Assembly: GCF_902167145.1 (NCBI RefSeq)
Contig: NC_050099.1
Span: forward strand, 243,300,588-243,364,587
Direction: 5' to 3'
DNA from: Zea mays
Lineage: Eukaryota > Streptophyta > Magnoliopsida > Poales > Poaceae
DNA: 64,000 nucleotides
Every line of letters begins with the position of its first letter. Position 1 is the first letter of the stretch. The translations under genes were made by a program, and so were the position numbers. This document shows positions 20,101 through 33,007 of this stretch, piece by piece. The notes beneath the pieces were generated by a model. That model made no database searches. It saw only the letters and a list, made by a program, of their open reading frames with translations, and had not been told where the DNA came from.

Positions 20101-21742
20101 GTTAGAGTTGATCAAAGATTATGAGTTGGAGATTCATTACCATCCAGGCAAAGCAAACGTAGTGGCAGATGCGTTGAGCAGAAAGAGTCAAGTCAATCTG
20201 ATGGTCGCTCGTCCGATGCCTTATGAGTTGGCCAAGGAGTTCGACAGGTTGAGTCTCGGGTTTCTGAACAATTCGCGAGGAGTTACAGTTGAGTTGGAAC
20301 CTACCTTAGAGCGCGAAATCAAAGAAGCGCAGAAGAATGATGAGAAGATCAGTGAGATCCGGCGACTGATTCTAGATGGCAGAGGCAAAGATTTTCGAGA
20401 AGATGCAGAAGGCGTGATATGGTTCAAAGACCGCTTATGTGTTCCCAATGTCCAGTCCATTCGGGAGTTGATCCTCAAGGAAGCTCATGAGACAGCCTAT
20501 TCGATTCACCCTGGCAGTGAGAAGATGTATCAGGATCTGAAGAAGAAATTCTGGTGGTACGGAATGAAGAGGGAAATCGCAGAGCATGTGGCTATGTGTG
20601 ATAGTTGTCGAAGAATTAAGGCAGAGCACCAGAGACCAGTTGGATTGTTGCAACCGTTGCAGATCCCTTAGTGGAAATGGGACGAAATCGGTATGGATTT
20701 CATAGTCGGATTGCCTCGCACTCGAGCCGGCTACGATTCCATTTGGGTAGTAGTGGACCGCTTGACCAAGTCAGCCCACTTCATACCTGTCAAGACCAAC
20801 TACAGCAGTGCAGTATTGGCAGAGTTGTATATGTCTCGGATCGTTTGTCTTCATGGTGTGCCAAAGAAGATAGTGTCAGACAGAGGAACGCAGTTCACCT
20901 CCCATTTCTGGCAGTAGTTGCATGAAGCCTTGGGCACGCATCTGAATTTTAGTTCAGCATATCATCCGCAGACAGATGGCCAGACCGAAAGGACTAATCA
21001 AATTCTTGAAGACATGTTGAGAGCCTGTGCGTTACAAGATCAGTCCGGATGGGACAAGCGATTGCCTTATGCAGAATTTTCCTATAACAACAGTTACCAG
21101 GCCAGTTTGAAGATGTCACCATTTCAGGCGCTCTATGGAAGGAGTTGCAGAACTCTATTGCAATGGGATCAGCCTGGAGAGAAGCAAGTGTTTGGGCCAG
21201 ACATTCTGCTTGAAGCCGAAGAGAACATCAAGATGGTCCGAGAGAATCTGAAGATAGCGCAATCAAGACAGCGAAGCTATGCAGACACAAGGAGAAGAGA
21301 GCTGAGTTTTGAAGTCGGAGACTTTGTCTATCTGAAGGTGTCACCGATCAGAGGAGTCAGAAGGTTCAGAGTGAAAGGCAAGCTAGCACCCCGCTACATT
21401 GGTCCGTATCAGATTCTTGCAAGACGAGGAGAAGTGGCCTATCAGCTCAGTTTGCCAGAGAATTTGTCTGCTGTGCACGATGTCTTTCATGTGTCTCAGT
21501 TGAAGAAGTGCTTGCGTGTGCCAGAAGAGCAGTTGCCAGTGGAAGGTCTTGAAGTCCAAGAGGACTTGACCTACATTGAGAAGCCAGTGCAAATCCTTGA
21601 GGTTGCAGACAGAGTCACCCGAAGGAAGACCATCAGAATGTGCAAAGTCAGATGGGATCACCACTCTGAGGAAGAAGCAACCTGGGAGCGTGAAGATGAT
21701 CTGATGACTAAATACCCTGAGCTCTTTGCTAGCCAACCCTGA
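17195..21742 (+). pseudogene. Gypsy-1 gag-pol polyprotein with chromodomain, two in-frame stops
   Basis: The chosen start is [11 protein letters not shown] at 17195, after the splice-like CAG. Domains: glutamine-rich N-terminus, retrotransposon Gag (about 60-230), zinc knuckle [14 protein letters not shown] (341), protease [10 protein letters not shown] (422), RT with FIDDILVYS (about 739), RNase H (from about 885), integrase zinc finger (about 1098), integrase core (MDFIVGLPR, SDRGTQF, HPQTDGQTER) and a C-terminal chromodomain (YIEKPVQIL, VRWDHHSEEEATWE). TAG at 20669-20671 falls between the integrase finger and core, and TAG at 20915-20917 inside the core. Otherwise the frame is unbroken to 21742. 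A chromodomain usually steers integration toward heterochromatin. Confidence 0.95.
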
Positions 21743-21760
21743 ATCTCGAGGGCGAGATTC

Positions 21761-21778
21761 TTTTAAGGGGGATAGGTT
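21761..21778 (+). other. Polypurine tract of Gypsy-1
   Basis: TTTTAAGGGGGATAGGTTT lies just before the 3' LTR start at 21779. The purine run AAGGGGGATAGG primes plus-strand synthesis in this group. Confidence 0.7.
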
Positions 21779-24700
21779 TGTAACGCCCTGAATTTGGGGG
21801 TAGAATTTTTTTCTTCTTTTCTCTCACCAAATTCGGGCGTTACTCGCTTTTCTCTTTCCCCGTTTTGCTCATTCTTCCCAATTTCAAACCAGAATAGTGA
21901 CAGGTGTTCGTGTCATGTATAAACCAAAACCTAAGTGTCATGGGTGTTGCATCATGCCGAAGCACATTTCTTGGTCTGATGTTGAGTGTTCGTCTCGTTC
22001 CGTTCCGGATTTCGATTTGCGATTTAATTCTGTTTAGTGGTCCGCGCGCGTCGTGGGTTTTCGATCCGCGAAGTGGCCCGGCCCAGCCCAGCCCAGCCCT
22101 GCCCGGCCCGATCCGGCCCGGCCCTGCGCGACCCTGGCGCCCCACCCCCCCATGCGCCCCCCTTCTCTCTCTCTCTCTCTCATTTGGATCTCCCGCGCAA
22201 CAACCTCTCCTCTCCCTCTTCCACCTCTCTCTCCTCGTGGTGCCCTAGGAATTGGAGACGGCGATCACCAGATTTTGGACCCCGAGGTGAGCTCCCCTCC
22301 CCTTCTTCTCTCTCTCTCTCTCCTCTTCTTCGGTTCTCCCCCCCCCCCCCACGCGCCCCCCCCTTTCTTCCCCTGCTCACGCGCGCCCCTGCCCGCCCCT
22401 GCTCGCCGGCGGCGCGGCGCCCCCCGCCCTCCCCTAGCCCCGCGCGGCGGCGGCGCGGCGCCCGCCCCTCCCCCGGCCGCGGCGGCGCTCGCCCGCCCTC
22501 CCCCGGCGGCGGCGGCGCTCCCCGCCCCTCCCCTCACGCGCGGCGGCGGCGCCCGCCCCTCCCCCGGCCGCGGCGGCGTTCGCCCGCCCCTCCCCCGGCC
22601 CCGCGGCGGCGCTCCCCGCCCCTGCCCGACCGCGGCGGCGGCGCCCGCCCCTCCCCGGCCCCGCGGCGGCGCCCCCCGCCCCTCCCCCGGCCCGCGACGG
22701 CGCTCCCCGCCCCCTGCCCGCCCGCGCGGCGCCCCCCGCCCCTGCTCGCCGGTGCGCGGCCCCCGGCGCGGCCCTGGCCGGCCCAGCCGCCCCTGGCCGG
22801 TTCAACCGCCCGTGCCCCGGCTCGGCCGCCCGTTCCCGCGCTCGGCCTCGTCCGACCGTGTCCCCGCTCGCCCGCGCTCGTGGTGATTATTTTTGTTAGT
22901 TGATGGTTAATGTCAAACTCCGTTAGTTAGCGTGCTGCGTCGCGCGCTTCGCCGCGCGACGGATTGTCTAATTTCAGATTCTATCTGTGTGTTGCGTCGT
23001 GCGCTTCGTCGTGCGACGATCCATTTTAATTTTAGGTTGTTTAAGGTGTAACGCCGCGTGTGTATTCACGCGACGTTCCACTTTGGACTCAGTTTAGTCG
23101 ACGTATGCCGTCGTGCGTTTCGTCGCGCGACGCTTAACGTCTCCTCATAACCAAGGCGAAGTGTCTCGTTGCGTGCCCGGTCGCGCGACGAGTCGTTAAC
23201 TTCTTAATTTGTTTTAGAGTGCTATGTCGCGCGTCTCGCCGCACGACCATCCTTTTTATTTATCTCCACCTGCTTATAATGATTAGACATGAAACATGAC
23301 TTTACTTTACGCTAAACATAGTGTCTACATTAAATTTCCTTCCATTAAGCGAGTGGTTAATTTATAATCATGTAACGCGATCGTTTCTCGACTGTCTTTT
23401 CCTCTTTCTCTCTTAACCGTACTCGCGAGCCCGCGTGAAACGTCTGTTTACTTATTGCATTCTATTGAATGGTGTACTGTTCTTTTGTATTAAATATATG
23501 GATGTATGTATGTTTGCGCTCGCATAGAGAACGATCCGGTCGGAGAACCCGAAGAACCCGCAGGAGAAGCCCCTGAGCAGCAGTCGGTTGGTGGAGGCAA
23601 GTGTCCTTTGACCTATCTCTGTCCTATTCATTATTTAATTCACCTCCCGCTTTACATATTTATACCCAAGGTTTGACTAGCTTTTGTTATCCATGTCCTT
23701 GTTTACCTATCTGGGTTGGATTATTATTGTTTAGCTTTATGCTATTGCTTAACTCTAATCAATGAACATGATGAGATTATCTATGATACGCTGTTTTCCC
23801 TTCTCTTATTATGATGTTGTACTTGTGGCTTTAAGGGGGCTCAAGCGGTTTCTCGAGTGCCTCTCCGTAAGGACCTGTTCTATGGATGACCGCCCGGGAA
23901 AACAGTGCAACCATGAGGGTGGAATGGGGTGCCCTTAGCTGAATAATTAGAGGATATGGGGTGTAGTTCGCTTCGCCGTCGTGCCGTCAATGGGGCTCGG
24001 TGTATGCGGCTCGCTCTGCCAAGGTTGATTTGTCCCTTGGGGAGGAGTGCGGTACATTTAGGAAACCTAACAGGCGGCTACAGCCCCGGGGAATCTTTGT
24101 AAAGGCTACGTAGTGAGACCCTGCCTATTCACCTTGGTAGTGTTTAAGGGTTTGATCGGCCCGAGGCAAGAAGGAATCACGGCTTGTGGGTAAAGTGCAC
24201 AACCTTTGCAGAGTGTTTGAAAACTGATATATCAGCCGTGCTCGCGGTTATGAGCGGCCAAGGGAGCTCCAGTGACTAGTGGTACTTGATCAGAGACATT
24301 ATGGTACAGGTGGCTATGAGATCGATGGCTTTGGCTATGACTATGGTGCTGGTAAGTGGTACTCTTTCCGTTTGGAAAGGAGTACGTTTGGGTTAATAAC
24401 GTGGGTTAAATCTAAAACTTGGCTTTCTCTACTAGAAATAATAATCTGACCAACTAAAAGCAACTGCTTGACTTATCCCCACATAAAGCTAGTCCACTAC
24501 AGCCAAACAGGATACTTGCTGAGTATGTTGATGTGTACTCACCCTTGCTCTACACACCAAACCCCCACATCCCCAGGTTGTCAGCATTGCAACCACTGCT
24601 CAGGAGAAGATGAAGCTGTGGAAGGAGACTTCCAGGAGTTCCAAGACTACGACGAGTTCTAGGCGTGGGTTAGCGGCAACCCCCAGTTGGCTGCCTGTGA

Positions 24701-24919
24701 AGGCCGCGTTTATCTGCGTTTCTTTTCTGCACTTTGATTTATTGTAATGACTATATGGACGTCTCAGACGTATGATGTAATCGACTATTATTTCCCTTTT
24801 AATACTATTTGAGCACTGTGTGATGATGTCCATGTTATGTAACTGCTGTGTACGTGAATAACTGATCCTGGCACGTACATGGTTCGCATTCGGTTTGCCT
24901 TCTAAAACCGGGTGTGACA
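21779..24919 (+). repeat. 3' LTR of Gypsy-1
   Basis: It is 3141 bp, with the same start and end as the 5' LTR. It holds the CCG-rich block (about 22330-22800), the six hairpin-like repeats (22936-23248) and the small ORF copy (24468-24662). Outside the CCG block the two LTRs differ by scattered single bases only. Confidence 0.95.
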
Positions 24920-24924
24920 GAGAG

Positions 24925-25684
24925 GATTTGATCTCTTTGGTTGTATCTGGAATTGAATGCTATAGCTCTTGTATTGTGTTGAAGGTGGAAAACTTGGATG
25001 CCATTGAATGTGGGGTGGTTGGGGTATTTATAGCCCCAACCACCAAAATGTGGTCGTTGGAAGGCTGCTGTCGCATGGCGCACCGGACAGTCCGGTGCAC
25101 CACCGGACACTGTCCAGTGCGCAGCCACGTCAACCAGCCGTTGGGTTCTGACCGTTGGAGCTCTGACAGGTGGGGCCTCTGGGCTGTCCGGTGGTGCACC
25201 GGACAGGTCTTGTAGACTGTCCGGTGCGCCAATTGTGCGTGCTCTGTCCTCTGCGCGCGCAGGCGTGCATTAAATGTGTTGCAGTCGACCGTTGCACGTG
25301 AAGTAGCCGTTGCTCCGCTGGCACACCGGACAGTCCGGTGTGACACCGGACACTATACGGTGCTTCACCGGACAGTCCGGTGAATTATAGCGGAGCGGCC
25401 TCCCATTTTCCCGAAGGTAGCGAGTTCAGCGTCGAGTGCCTGGTGCACCGGACACTGTCCGGTGGCACACCGGACAGTCCGGTGCACCAGACCAGGGTGT
25501 CTTTGGGTTGTCCTTTGCTCTCTTTGTTTGAACCCTTTCTTGGTCTTTTTTATTGGCTTATTGTGAACCTTTGGCACCTGTAAAACTTATAGGCTAGAGC
25601 AAACTAGTTAGTCCAATTATTTGTGTTGGGCAATTCAACCACCAAAATCAATTAGGAAAAAGGTGTAAGCCTAATTCCCTTTCA
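24925..25684 (-). repeat. LTR-A, right piece (start of a reverse Copia LTR)
   Basis: This continues the sequence broken at 3503: GAGAGGATTTGATCTC here matches 44266 in the intact reverse LTR. Read on the minus strand it begins TGAAAGGGAATTAGGC at 25684 and carries the palindromic array (about 25079-25485). A TATA-like box in reverse lies near 25027. Because the element is reversed, this is its 5' LTR; the remainder would lie left of the window. GTACC (25685-25689) is the likely right target duplication. Confidence 0.85.
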
Positions 25685-26221
25685 GTACCATAATAATAAG
25701 AATGAGCGCATACACATCGTAAGTTTCTTGTTCATATAAAAGTGAAATTAAATCAATGAATCAAGAACTAGAAGACTGGTGATAAAATATACGGTGAAAA
25801 CATAATACACACAGTCAATCATAAGCATCGAGAGTATATATTGAGTTTGTGAGCCAAAAGCACCAAGCTAGTACAGAGAGTAACAAGCACATATATTACA
25901 TCACAATGACTCTCTACTAACTCTCTAACTCCACCTAGCTCTCACAACTCATATCTCTCCCCCTTTGGCGTCAAACACCAAAAGGGTACCCGAACCTACA
26001 CATCTGAAGCGGGAGGAGGCGGCGGGGGGCGCATTCGGTCGCGGTCGAGGCAGCAGAGCGAACGCCAGCTAGGGGTCAGAGTCAGTCTCGGATCCAGGAT
26101 CTGCTGTAGAAGCTGGAGCTGGTACTGACTCGGACTGAGGCTGCACTGCAGAAGCTGCCGGAACTGAAGTGGTCACAGACACCATCACAACAGTAACAGC
26201 AGAAGCTGGTGGCACTGACGG
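25685..26221 (-). other. Copia-3 3' untranslated region
   Basis: There is no gene. On the minus strand a polypurine-like AAAGGGGGAGAG lies at about 25956-25967, after which the sequence is AT-rich. At 25984-26221, next to the env-like stop, the region is still GC-rich and could be a former C-terminal extension of that ORF. Confidence 0.5.
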
Positions 26222-28123
26222 CTAAGGGTAGACAGAGCTGAGAACCGGTGACGTGAAAGCCATGGTGACCGGTCGGAGTGGAGAGGAAGAAGGACCAACA
26301 GAAGGAAGAGGGGGTCCTAACTGAATCGCTGGCACAACAGGATCCTGAAGCGGAGGAGGTGGTGCAGACTGAACCGGGGGAATCGAGACACCAGAATGCT
26401 GTAGCATAAGAGCCATGAATGCCCTGCTCTCAGCCCGGTCCTGAAGAAGCTGCTGCTGGAGAGAATCCTGCATGTCCTGTATGGTCTGAAACATCGAGAG
26501 CATCCTCTCGGATAACCGGGTCTGCTCGGCTGCCAAGTGAGCCTGCTGCTGAGTGAGAGACTGGAGAATCGAAGCAATAGCGGGGTCAATAGCCGGAGGG
26601 GCAGCAGGGGTAGCACTAGAACTCCCAGCCTCATGATCATGTGAGCGTGGAGGCATAGGAGGCGGAGGCGGAGGTGGAATCCCAAAATCATCATCATCAT
26701 CATCATCATCAACTGCTGCATCCTGAGCTTCGAACTGATGAAGAGCAGCATCCTCGGCCTGAGTGTCAAAAACTAGAGCAGAAGCTGGCACAGGATCCTC
26801 AGGCGCTGGACGGTAGGACCCAAAGACGAGGCGTGAGGCCTCAAGTGTGCCCTGGAACTGTGGAGGCCGAATCAGCTGCGCAAAAATGTGACACAGGTAG
26901 TGAGCATATGGCAACTGTCGACGAGCACACATGCCATCCAAAACGGTGTCCTCGATATCACAAATAAGGAAATCCACAACGTCAAACTCAGAGTGAGAGA
27001 CCAGGGCACCAAGGAGCCAGAGCTGGATATGTGTGGTAGCCTCCCTGTATCCCATCCGCTGCAGAAGTGTCTGTCTCATAAGCTGAAATAGGAACTTTGC
27101 TGATGTAGTGAAATCTGTCGGTGAGCGTCGCGACCCATCTGAGAAGGGCGGTCGGAACAGAGCCGTGACGTGAGCTGTACCCGGAGCCACACCGCCGTGA
27201 GGGCGACGAGGAGGGTCAGAGGTGCCGTAGCATAAGTTGTGAAGTCGAGTTGATGACTCGTGAAATCCAAAGAGCTGGTGAATCTGGCTGACATGAATAG
27301 TGACATCCTCTCGCTCAAAACGAAACCTCATCCAGTGGTGATCTGGGTCTATCCATACAGTCGCGTAGAAAACTCGGACCCACTCCTCAACATACCTGCC
27401 GCTGGTAGTCAAAAGAGTCAGAAGGCCAGGCAGATATGAGAGGTGCACCTCAGAGTCAGCACCGGCGGCTAGCAGAAAAGCTGGAAGGTCCAAAAGCCGG
27501 TGCACTCGCAGAGCAATCTGTGCAGACATCTGTGCCCTGAAGAAGGATTTCTGAATCCTGGTGCTGAAGAGGTCAACTGCAGCAGGGTCCCTCTAAGCCG
27601 GTAACCAATACTCCACGGGTACGTATCTGAACCTACGTACTCGTGACGCTGTAGCACGCTGAAGGTCAAACAACCTGGGATCTGCAGCCAGAGGTCGCAC
27701 CTCAGTCTCATCGCGCTCCCGGAAGCGAGCAGGTGGGATAGGAGGAGCGGAAACAGAAGCGGGAGGAGGAGCAGTGGAAGCTGGTGTAGTGGAGGTGGTG
27801 GATGGCGCAACAGGGGTGACAGGAGGATGCAAAGTGGGTGGTGGAGTGGAAGCTGAAGCAGTGGTGGTAGTGGAGGAGCGAGGCCGGGAGGCGAGACGAC
27901 GAACTCGGTACACAATCTGATCTGAAGGAGTCTGAGGCTGATCTCCTAGCACGGCCTGCTCAGCGGTTGCTGCTGCTGCTTGGGCTGCTCTGTCCATAAG
28001 CCGCTTCTTGCGGCCTTCCTGCTGCTCCAAGTATACAGTCTTGCCCTTGACCTGGCTGAAGGGGCGACGAGGATCCTCATCATCGCCTCCCCCTGGCGCC
28101 GACGCATTCTTTGTGCGCGGCAT
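26222..28123 (-). pseudogene. Copia-3 env-like ORF, one in-frame stop
   Basis: The frame runs from MPRTKNASAPGG at 28123 to a stop after SSVYP, interrupted only by a TAG at 27593-27595 (after EYWLPA); the total would be about 633 codons. The N-terminal part is basic with low-complexity proline, threonine and serine. The middle part (VHLSYLPGLLTLL, EWVRVFYATVWID) resembles the plant-specific domain often annotated as putative plant transposon protein. The C-terminal part has an acidic DDDDDDDD run, polyproline and a glutamine-rich coiled coil. It sits downstream of RNase H, where some Sireviruses keep an env-like gene. I see no convincing signal peptide or transmembrane segment, so an envelope role is not supported. 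Confidence 0.65.
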
Positions 28124-29793
28124 CCTGACCTGACGACTGCAAATGAGAGAGAGAGGCTAAGCACAGGTCGATAATATCCGATAGAATATCAAAGGAGGAG
28201 ATGTCTACCTGGAAAACTCACACGACAGGTGGAAATCCAGGCAGGACAGGAGACGGCTCACGGGCAGGCAAGGTCACTGAAATGATAGAAGAGGTGAGCA
28301 CGTATTAGTCACATAGTCATAAGTAGTGAATAAATACATACACAGAGAAATATGGCACAGAAAACGAGAGATAAGGCGATCGAGAGGTCAAACGACGTGA
28401 AAACGACGTTTGAACGATAAAAAGTGCCATAGGAGGTTTGGAATTCGAATTGAGGCACGAAATGACGTGGAATTGAGCTGATACTTCACGAATAGGTTTA
28501 TATGGGTGAATATGAGTGAAGTGTGTGCTTGGTTTGAATTTAGGCGAAGAAAATGAAATTAGGGCACTCGGCTCGGAAACGATCGCTCGAAACGGGGAAT
28601 TTGGTGAAATTAAAGCCTGGAATATCGGATGGGCGTGAAATTTGGCGAATATGTTACTGGAGGTGTTGTGAAGGTGCCTGAAAAATTTGGGTTCAATCGG
28701 AGCATTTTTGGCTGGTTTGGGCATTTCACCGAGCATGTGGTGTGCGAGGATTTAGGGTTTTGGAGAAATGGCTAGTTGAGGCTGTGAAACCCTCCCTAAG
28801 GAGCTAGAAACCTGCAGGAGTGCTCAAGGAACATAAAGGGACTCAATCATGCACTTGGATTCACAGGATCTGATAGAAATTGGAATTTGAATCAAAAGGT
28901 GGAATTGGAATTTGAGTGAGAGCTCCAGTCTGGTGAAGAACAGAGAGAGAGAGATAGGGAATTCAGGGGAGTCTCACCAGAGAGGAGGGCAGGGCTGAGC
29001 ACTGGTTCGCCGGAGGATCGCCGCCGGTGAGAGAGGGGTCGCCGGAGAGCAGGAGGTGTCGCCAGAGACCGAGAGAGGGGCAGTGGCTAGAGAGAAACAG
29101 AGCCTGGCCTCGGGCTCGGGCAGGGAAGAGATTTTTAAAAACCGATTATGGGCGCACCGGACAGTCTACAGTGCCTGTCCGGTGCACACCGGACAGCGCA
29201 CAGTAGCTGTCCGGTGAACCACCGGACAGCGCACAGGAAAAAGAGGATCTGGCGTGCGCGCGGCCGGTGCACCGGACAGTGCACAGTGCAGTGTCTGGTG
29301 CACACCGGACTGTCCGGTGAGCCCAGACAGAGGGAAGTTTTGAAATTTTTGAATTTTTCTATCTAATTTCCAACCAAACCAAATCCCATCTTATAAACAT
29401 ACAAAATAACACTTGTTGGGACAGGTATTGGCACCCTCATATATTTTCTCATAATTTTCAAAATATTTTGCCATAGGCTAGATAATTTTTAGAGAAAATA
29501 GGCAAATGGTGAAATTTGCATTTTGGCCTTGCACTAGGGGTTTTCATGAGTGATTTGAGTTTTGAATACTCCTCCTAAGTGCAGTACCTCATGCATATTT
29601 CAAGAACCAACAATTGCATAAAAAGTAAGAATTCAAGTGCTAAAAGCTTAAAACTAAGACTTGTCAAGTTTGATCCGAGTTAAGTTTTTTCACTCGCTTT
29701 GTTGGCGGTTATCTCAACTAGGTTAGACAAGCCCTAGATGCCATACAAGAAATTTAAACATGCAATGCAAGCTTGACAACACCATTTGACATC
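28124..29793 (-). other. Spacer between pol and the env-like ORF of Copia-3
   Basis: No coding region is recognised. 29147-29325 carries a second, smaller set of CACCGGACAG/CTGTCCGGTG half-sites with CGCACAG or TGCACAGT spacers, outside any LTR. 28940-29130 is rich in GAGAG and CGCCGG. 29340-29790 is AT-rich. The region may hold the splice sites or leader needed to express the env-like ORF; nothing in it proves this. Confidence 0.5.
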
Positions 29794-32700
29794 TTACATA
29801 AAATTTCTTAGATCAAGAATATTTAGTTCATTCCTCAACATGCAAAAGCGGGTCTTATCAAGTGGCTTAGTGAAAATATCCGCTAATTGATCTTCCGACC
29901 TCACTCCTTCTAAAATGATATCTCCTTTAGCAACATGATCTCTAAGGAAGTGATGACGAATATCAATGTGCTTGGTGCGAGAGAGTTGTACAGGATTATT
30001 AGCAATTTTAACAGCACTCTCATTATCACACAACAAAGGTACCTTTTCTAGAACTACGCCATAGTCTAGAAGAGTTTGTTTCATATACAAAATTTGTGTG
30101 CAACAAGCACCTGCGGCAATGTATTCCGCTTCGGCAGTTGACAAGGCAACACTATTTTGCTTTTTGGATGTCCATGAAACTAGTGATCTACCAAGCAGAT
30201 GGCATCCCCAGAAGTACTTTTCCTATCAATTTTGCAACCGGCATAATCCGAATCGGAATAGCCAATTAAATCAAAAGTAGCTCCTTTGGGATACCACAGA
30301 CCAACGCTTGTGGTGTGCCTGAGATACCTAAGAATTCTCTTAACAACGCGAAGATGAGCTTTCTTAGGATTAGATTGAAATCTAGCACACATGCAGACAC
30401 TAAACATAATATCGGGCCTAGATGCGGTAAGGTACAATAAACTACCAATCATAGAACGTAGAGAGTTTGATTAACCGGGTTACCTCCCTCATCTAAGTCG
30501 AGATGTCCATTTGTTGGCATGGGGGTCTTGATTGGTTTGCACTTCTCCATGTTGAACCTTTTCAACAAGTCTTTAGTATACTTCTCTTGTGAGAGAAAGT
30601 TACCATCTTTCATTTGCTTGACTTGAAAGCCAAGGAAGTACGTTAGCTCACCAATCATTGACATCTCGAACTCCTTCGACATCAACTCACCAAATTCCTT
30701 GCAATGATAGTCATTTGTCGAGCCAAAGATTATATCATCAACATATACTTGACAAATTAAAATACCACTGTTATGTTTTTTTGCGAATAGAGTTGTGTCG
30801 ACGGTCCCGATCTTGAAGCCCTTTTCGATGAGGAAGTCGCGAAGGCGCTCATACCAAGCCCTTGGAGCTTGCTTTAGCCCATATAGCGCCTTGGACAACC
30901 TGTAAGCATGGTTAGGATATCTAGGGTCTTCAAATCCAAGTGGTTGCTCAACATATACAAGTTCATTTATAAAGCCATTTAAAAATGCACTTTTTACATC
31001 CATTTGATAAAGTTTTATATCATAGCATGATGCATATGCAAGTAGGATACGGATGGCTTCCAGTCGAGCAACCGGTGCAAAGGTCTCTCCAAAATCTAAG
31101 CCTTCAACTTGAGAGAATCCCTTTGTAACAAGTCTTGCCTTGTTCCTTACAATCACACCTTGATCATCTTGTTTGTTTCTGAACACCCACTTTGTTCCAA
31201 TGATTCTTGCATCTTGTGGGGGCTTCTCCAGGGTCCAAACTTCGTTACGGGTGAAGTTGTTAAGTTCTTCATGCATGGCATTTACCCAGTCCGGATCCTG
31301 TAGCGCCTCATCTATACAAGTAGGCTCAACACAAGAAACAAAGGAGTGATGTTCAATAAAAGAAGCATGTCTATGTGATCGAGTAATAACCCCTTGTGAA
31401 GGACTCCCGATGATTTGGTTTTGAGGATGAGCTTGAAGTAGTGATGAGTTTCTCCTGTCAACCACTTGGGAAGAAGATCCTGGAGCATCAACATCTTCGG
31501 CTTGTACCCTTGCTTGTTCATGAGAAACAAATGTATCTTCATTTGCATGCCTCTCATCTTTTTCATCATCTTGTGGTACATTTGATGAAGAAGGCATGTC
31601 AATGTTTTGCACCTCTTCTTCATCTTCTTTTGGTTTGATAGCTCCAATTGGCATGTTCTTCATTGCTTCCCTAAGTGGCTCATCACCTACATCATCAAGA
31701 TTTTCAAGTGCTCCTTGGGAGCCATTAGTCTCATCAAATTCCACATCATATGTTTCTTCTACCACGCCAGTGGCATGGTTGAATACTCGATATGCTTTGG
31801 ACTTTAATGAATAACCCAAAAAAAACCAATATCACAACGTCTTTGAAACTTCCCTAGGTGATGGCGTTTCTTGTAGATGTAGCATTTGCACCCAAACACC
31901 CGGAAGGAGACGTCTGGCTTTTTCCCATTTAGCAGTTCATAGGGAGTCTTCGCAAGTAGTCGGTGAGGAAATAGCCTGTTTGATACATAACATGCAGTGT
32001 TGACAGCTTCGGCCCAAAACCTCTCCGGTGTGTTATACTCATCAATCATTGTTCTTGCAAGTGTGCTTTCAACAACTCCATTCTGTTGAGGTGTGTATGT
32101 TGCAAATACTTCATGCTTGATCCCAATTTCATCACAGTACTCATGAATGTTGGTGTTGTCAAATTCTTTGCCATTATCACTTCTAATCTTCTTGATCTTG
32201 CAATCAAATTTATTTTGAGCTTTCTTGGCAAACTTCTTGAATATAGATGCAACTTCAGATTTGTCATGGAGAAAGAACACCCAAGTGTATCTTGAGAAGT
32301 CATCAACAATCACTAGACAGTAGAGGTTGCCACTGGCACTTACATAATTTGTAGGTCCAAATAAATCCATATGAAGTAGTTCCAGTGGCCTTGATGTTGA
32401 CATGAAAGCTTTAGTAGGATGTGTATTAGCAACTTGCTTCCTAGCTTGACATGCACTACCTGGCTTGTCTTTTTCAAACACCACATCCTTTAATCCTCTA
32501 ACCATGTCTTTCTTTAATACCTTCTTGAGTGTGCTCATCCCAACATGCGCAAGCCTCCTATGCCAAAGCCATCCAAGTGATGCTTTGGTGAAGAGGCAAG
32601 TTCTTAAGTCTGCATCTTCTGAAGTGAAATCCACTAAGTAGCGATTGTTGTATCTAAATCCCTTGAACACCATTGATTCATCATCCATCTTTGATACAAT

Positions 32701-32990
32701 AACCTCTGTTGGAGTGAATAAGCATTGAAGTCCAAGATAACAGAGTTGACCCACTGATAATAAATTGAAGCTCAAAGGTGCAACCAAGAGAACATTTGAA
32801 ATTGATAAATCATTTGAAATTGCCACCTTGCCAAGTCCTTGCACTTTCCCTTTTGAATTGTCTCCAATGTGATTTTGTCTTGTCCATCAACATTCTCATC
32901 AAGTGAGGTGAACATCCGTGGGTTGTCTGTCATATGTTGTGTGCATCCACTGTCAATAACCCAATGGCTCCCACCGGTCTTGTAGTTCAC
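29794..32990 (-). pseudogene. Copia-3 pol, several frameshifts
   Basis: The pieces in minus-strand order are protease (SHWVIDSGCTQHM, from 32990), a frameshift near 32850, integrase ([37 protein letters not shown]), a frameshift near 31810, RT ([26 protein letters not shown]) to about 30450, a frameshift, RNase H (GYSDSDYAGCKIDRKSTSG), a break near 30180, and the RNase H end ([20 protein letters not shown]). After VVE the integrase also lacks a few residues seen in the other elements. The order and motifs are those of a Copia pol, and the number of breaks marks it as older than Copia-2 and Copia-4. Confidence 0.92.
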
Positions 32991-33007
32991 CTACATCCAC
33001 AGACAAA

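Larger units (their letters stand above)
3504..24919 (+). mobile_element. Gypsy-1: full-length Del/Tekay-type chromovirus with a nested Copia
   Basis: It has two long LTRs (3504-6600 and 21779-24919), a primer site, an extra ORF, gag-pol ending in a chromodomain, and a polypurine tract. GAGAG flanks it on both sides (3499-3503 and 24920-24924), and removing it rejoins LTR-A. Without the 8950-bp Copia-2 and its duplication, Gypsy-1 is about 12.5 kb. The pol order (RT and RNase H before integrase) and the C-terminal chromodomain place it in the chromoviruses. Two in-frame stops in integrase and the Copia insertion make it non-autonomous. Confidence 0.95.
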
